In this document: piece by piece, positions 6,166 to 8,853 of the stretch
Layout of the letters: the number at the start of each line of letters is the position of its first letter
Position numbering within the stretch: the stretch's first letter is position 1
DNA from: Lachnospiraceae bacterium
GTDB taxonomy: Bacteria; Bacillota; Clostridia; Lachnospirales; Lachnospiraceae
Length of the DNA stretch: 8,853 nucleotides
Direction: 5' to 3'
NCBI GenBank assembly: GCA_003535955.1
Contig: DPZM01000096.1
Span: 1-8,853 of the forward strand
Notes under the pieces: model-generated
Told to the model about the DNA's origin: nothing
The model's input: only the letters and a program-made list of their open reading frames with translations
Databases searched by the model: none
Translations under genes and position numbers: made by a program

Positions 6166-6195
6166 AGATTTTCAGTATACCAGGAGGAATTTAAA

Positions 6196-6555
6196 ATGAA
6201 AAACTATACCATTACTGTTAACGGAAATGTATATGATGTTACTGTTGAAGAAGGAGCAGGCGGTTCAGCACCTGCAGCACCCAAGGCAGCACCCGCAGCA
6301 CCCAAGGCAGCACCTGCAGCACCCAAGGCAGCAGGAGCAGGCTCTATCAAGGTTGAGGCAGGAGCAGCAGGTAAGATCTTCAAGATCGAAGCAAGCGTAG
6401 GCCAGAGCGTAAGCAAGGGCGATACCGTTATCATCCTTGAGGCCATGAAGATGGAGATCCCCGTTGTAGCACCTGCAGACGGTACGGTAGCCAGCATTGA
6501 TGTATCCGTAGGTGACGCTGTAGAGGCAGGAGCGTGCCTTGCAACACTTAACTGA
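6196..6555 (+). CDS. Biotin carboxyl carrier protein of the Na+-pumping decarboxylase
   Basis: This 119-residue protein carries the biotin that shuttles CO2 from the carboxyltransferase to OadB. Residues 1-18 form a short strand-rich N-terminus. Residues 22-49 are a flexible Ala/Pro/Lys linker built from three AAPAAPK-type units. Residues 50-119 are a biotinyl/lipoyl domain with the biotinylation site EAMKMEI, where Lys85 is the modified lysine. This architecture matches the carrier subunits MmdC, GcdC and transcarboxylase 1.3S rather than the BCCP of fatty acid synthesis, and the gene context supports that. The AGGAGG ribosome binding site (6182-6187) is 8 bases before ATG 6196, one of the strongest in the operon, which suits a subunit needed in excess. 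A separate biotin ligase must act on it; none is in the window. Confidence 0.94.
   Translation: MKNYTITVNGNVYDVTVEEGAGGSAPAAPKAAPAAPKAAPAAPKAAGAGSIKVEAGAAGKIFKIEASVGQSVSKGDTVIILEAMKMEIPVVAPADGTVASIDVSVGDAVEAGACLATLN
6268..6330 (+). repeat. Three tandem 21-bp repeats encoding the Ala/Pro/Lys linker
   Basis: Three adjacent in-frame 21-base units (6268-6288, 6289-6309, 6310-6330) each encode Ala-Pro-Ala-Ala-Pro-Lys-Ala. Units one and three are identical; unit two differs by one silent base (CCC for CCT). Near identity at the DNA level suggests recent duplication and makes linker length prone to change by slippage or recombination. Confidence 0.93.
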
Positions 6556-6602
6556 GGCTTGAACTTTATCTGATACTATTTCATTAAATTGGAGGTTTAA
6601 AA

Positions 6603-7754
6603 ATGTCATATATAGTAGAGACTATGCAGAACCTCATGCAGCAGACGGCTTTCTTTAATCTTAAGCCGGGCAATTTTATTATGATCATCGTTGCATGCGT
6701 GTTCCTGTATCTGGCTATAGCAAAAGAATTCGAGCCGCTGCTTCTCTGCCCGATCGCGTTCGGTATGCTGCTTGTCAACATATATCCGGACATCATGTTG
6801 ACTGTTGAAGAGTCAAGCAACGGCGTGGGTGGTCTCCTTCATTATTTCTACCTTTTGGATGAATGGGCTATCCTTCCTTCATTGATCTTTATGGGTGTCG
6901 GAGCCATGACAGACTTCGGTCCCCTTATTGCAAATCCCAAGAGCTTCCTCCTTGGAGCGGCAGCTCAGTTCGGTATCTTTGCAGCTTACTTCGGTGCTAT
7001 CGCACTTGGCTTTAACGATAAGGCTGCAGCAGCAGTATCTATCATCGGTGGCGCCGATGGTCCTACATCCATCTTCCTTGCCGGTAAGCTTGGACAGACG
7101 GCATTGCTCGGACCTATCGCGGTTGCGGCATATTCCTATATGTCACTGGTTCCCATCATCCAGCCCCCTATCATGAAGCTTCTCACAACAGAGAAGGAGA
7201 GGGCCATCAAGATGGAGCAGCTTCGACCCGTAAGCAAGCTTGAGAGGATCCTTTTCCCCATCGTGGTAACCATAGTTGTATGTCTGATACTTCCCACAAC
7301 AGCTCCACTTGTAGGTATGCTCATGCTTGGTAACCTCTTCAGGGAGTCCGGTGTTGTGCGCCAGCTTCAGGAGACAGCCAGCAATGCTCTTATGTACATC
7401 GTTGTTATCATCCTCGGTACATCGGTAGGTGCAACAACGAGTGCGGCAGCTTTCCTTAACTGGGACACCATCAAGATCGTTTTCCTCGGTCTTATTGCGT
7501 TTATGTTCGGTACTGCGGCCGGTGTTCTCTTTGGAAAGATCATGTGTGTTGCCACCAAGGGTAAGGTTAATCCGCTGATCGGTTCGGCAGGCGTTTCTGC
7601 GGTTCCGATGGCAGCAAGGGTATCGCAGAAGGTAGGTGCGGAAGCGGATCCCACCAACTTCCTTCTTATGCATGCCATGGGCCCCAATGTTGCCGGAGTT
7701 ATCGGTACAGCCGTAGCGGCCGGTACCTTTATGGCGGTGTTCGGAGTATTTTAA
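6603..7754 (+). CDS. oadB: Carboxybiotin decarboxylase beta subunit, Na+ pump
   Basis: This is the integral membrane subunit that decarboxylates carboxybiotin and couples the reaction to Na+ export. It has 383 residues, in the usual range for OadB, MmdB and GcdB, and multiple hydrophobic segments (for example 24-40, 45-60, 88-102, 114-136, 163-187, 217-240, 262-283, 290-310). Family signatures are GGADGPTSIFLAGKL (149-163, with the conserved Asp152 needed for decarboxylation and Na+ binding), the segment 250-278 with TSVGA, IGSAGVSAVPMAARVSQK (326-343), and MHAMGPNVAGVIGTAVAAG (356-374). ATG 6603 follows GGAGG at 6591-6595 with 7 bases between. The sequence does not reveal which carboxyltransferase feeds it, since OadB-type subunits serve oxaloacetate, methylmalonyl-CoA, malonyl-CoA and glutaconyl-CoA systems alike. 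Confidence 0.95.
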   Translation: MSYIVETMQNLMQQTAFFNLKPGNFIMIIVACVFLYLAIAKEFEPLLLCPIAFGMLLVNIYPDIMLTVEESSNGVGGLLHYFYLLDEWAILPSLIFMGVGAMTDFGPLIANPKSFLLGAAAQFGIFAAYFGAIALGFNDKAAAAVSIIGGADGPTSIFLAGKLGQTALLGPIAVAAYSYMSLVPIIQPPIMKLLTTEKERAIKMEQLRPVSKLERILFPIVVTIVVCLILPTTAPLVGMLMLGNLFRESGVVRQLQETASNALMYIVVIILGTSVGATTSAAAFLNWDTIKIVFLGLIAFMFGTAAGVLFGKIMCVATKGKVNPLIGSAGVSAVPMAARVSQKVGAEADPTNFLLMHAMGPNVAGVIGTAVAAGTFMAVFGVF

Positions 7755-7825
7755 GAACAAAGTGACGACACAAAGCCGGTACTTTAATAAGAATCTTATG
7801 ATAAATTAATTTGGAGGATATAATA

Positions 7826-8853
7826 ATGGCAGAAGTTGAAAAGAAACCCATCAAGATTACCGAGACCATTCTCCGTGACGCGCACCAGTCTCTGATCGCA
7901 ACGAGAATGCCTACCGAGGTAATGCTTCCCATTCTTGATAAGCTTGATAAAGTCGGATACCAGTCACTTGAGTGCTGGGGCGGTGCCACATTCGATGCAT
8001 CACTCCGTTTCCTCAAGGAAGATCCCTGGGACAGGCTCCGTAAGATAAGGGATGGCGCCAAGAACACCAAGCTTCAGATGCTCTTCAGGGGACAGAATAT
8101 CTTAGGATACCGCCCTTATGCAGATGATGTTGTATATGCTTTCGTTGAGAAATCCATTGCAAACGGTATAGATATCATCCGTATATTCGACTGTCTTAAT
8201 GATATCAGGAACCTTCAGGCAGCAGTTGATGCTACGAACAAGATCAAGAAGCAGGAGGGGCGCGGAGAGTCACAGATAGCCCTTTCATACACACTTGGTG
8301 ATGCCTATACTCTTGAGTATTGGGCAGATATGGCCAAGAAGATTGAGGAGATGGGAGCTGACTCCATCTGTATCAAGGATATGGCAGGTCTTCTTGTTCC
8401 TTACAGGGCAGCAGAGCTTGTTAAGACACTGAAGGAGAGCACCAAGCTTCCGATCCAGTTACATACACACTACACATCGGGCGTTGCTTCGATGACTTAC
8501 CTTAAGGCTGTTGAGGCAGGTGTTGACGTTATCGACTGTGCAATGTCACCTTTTGCCCTTGGTACATCACAGCCCGCTACAGAGGTTATGGTTGAGACCT
8601 TCAGGGGTACACCTTACGACACAGGCTATGATCAGAAGCTCCTTGCAGAAATAGCCGATTATTTCAGGCCTTACAGAGAGGAATGCCTTGCCAACGGACT
8701 CTTAAGTCCCAAGGTACTCGGCGTAAATATCAAGACCCTTCTCTATCAGGTACCCGGCGGTATGCTTAGTAACATGGTATCTCAGCTTAAGGAACAGAAT
8801 GCGGAAGATAAGTATAATGAAGTGCTTGAGGAGATCCCGAGAGTTCGTAAGGA
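7826..8853 (+). CDS. oadA: Oxaloacetate decarboxylase alpha / pyruvate carboxylase-type carboxyltransferase (3' end outside window)
   Basis: This TIM-barrel, metal-dependent carboxyltransferase transfers CO2 between oxaloacetate and biotin, releasing or using pyruvate. The 342 codons visible stay open to the right edge. Conserved elements are TETILRDAHQS (12-22, metal ligand Asp18), LECWGGATFD (48-57), LFRGQNILGYR (86-96), RIFDCLNDIRN (119-129), IKDMAGLL (183-190, Lys184 in the position of the carbamylated lysine), LHTHYTSG (212-219, metal ligands His213 and His215) and GTSQPATE (246-253). Residues from about 290 begin the region after the barrel. ATG 7826 has GGAGG at 7813-7817 eight bases upstream. 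Whether the protein ends without its own biotinyl domain, as the separate carrier gene suggests, cannot be seen here. It resembles the 5S subunit of propionibacterial transcarboxylase as well as OadA and PycB. Confidence 0.94.
   Translation, partial: MAEVEKKPIKITETILRDAHQSLIATRMPTEVMLPILDKLDKVGYQSLECWGGATFDASLRFLKEDPWDRLRKIRDGAKNTKLQMLFRGQNILGYRPYADDVVYAFVEKSIANGIDIIRIFDCLNDIRNLQAAVDATNKIKKQEGRGESQIALSYTLGDAYTLEYWADMAKKIEEMGADSICIKDMAGLLVPYRAAELVKTLKESTKLPIQLHTHYTSGVASMTYLKAVEAGVDVIDCAMSPFALGTSQPATEVMVETFRGTPYDTGYDQKLLAEIADYFRPYREECLANGLLSPKVLGVNIKTLLYQVPGGMLSNMVSQLKEQNAEDKYNEVLEEIPRVRK

Noticed and set aside
7143..7760. Minus-strand open frame of 205 codons opposite oadB
   Set aside because: It is the antisense of conserved membrane segments, with no coherent protein features.
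7787..7799. Inverted repeat ATAAG-AAT-CTTAT in the oadB-oadA gap
   Set aside because: It is an AT-rich 5-bp stem with a 3-base loop and no T-run; too weak to call a terminator or processing site, and the operon continues through it.

Overview
The window looks like chromosomal DNA of an anaerobic Gram-positive Firmicute, most likely a member of Lachnospiraceae (Clostridia). The evidence is moderate GC content, strong GGAGG ribosome binding sites, a TTG start on scpB, clostridial-type extended -10 promoters (TGTGCTATAAT appears twice), a short 58-residue S21 protein, and a sodium-pump decarboxylase operon. All genes are on the + strand. The genus is not resolved.

Region 1 (1-1180) is translation. 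It holds the last 275 codons of alaS (alanyl-tRNA synthetase editing and C-Ala domains), then a near-consensus promoter, a roughly 76-nt structured leader, rpsU (ribosomal protein S21) and an intrinsic terminator. Region 2 (1185-3732) is an apparent three-gene unit: a membrane-anchored YkuE/YaeI-like metallophosphoesterase followed by scpA and scpB, the two non-SMC subunits of the condensin complex. It has its own promoter and a strong terminator.

Region 3 (3758 to the right edge) is an operon for a biotin-dependent, sodium-translocating decarboxylase. The order is an MmdA/PccB-type carboxyltransferase, an OadG-type gamma subunit fused to a lipoprotein-like extracytoplasmic domain, a biotin carrier protein, the carboxybiotin decarboxylase beta subunit (OadB), and an OadA/pyruvate-carboxylase-type carboxyltransferase that runs off the window. 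The carrier would shuttle CO2 from a carboxyltransferase to the membrane beta subunit, which decarboxylates it and exports Na+. Two carboxyltransferases from unrelated families with one carrier give the parts list of propionibacterial transcarboxylase (12S, 5S and 1.3S) plus a membrane Na+ pump. This is the most biologically interesting feature of the window, although the acyl-CoA substrate is not evident.

The other point of interest is the rpsU leader, which can fold into a hairpin plus a pseudoknot next to the Shine-Dalgarno sequence, as expected for an autoregulated ribosomal-protein mRNA. I see no tRNA or rRNA gene, CRISPR array, insertion sequence, phage gene or defence system. No stretch longer than 300 bases lacks a gene.
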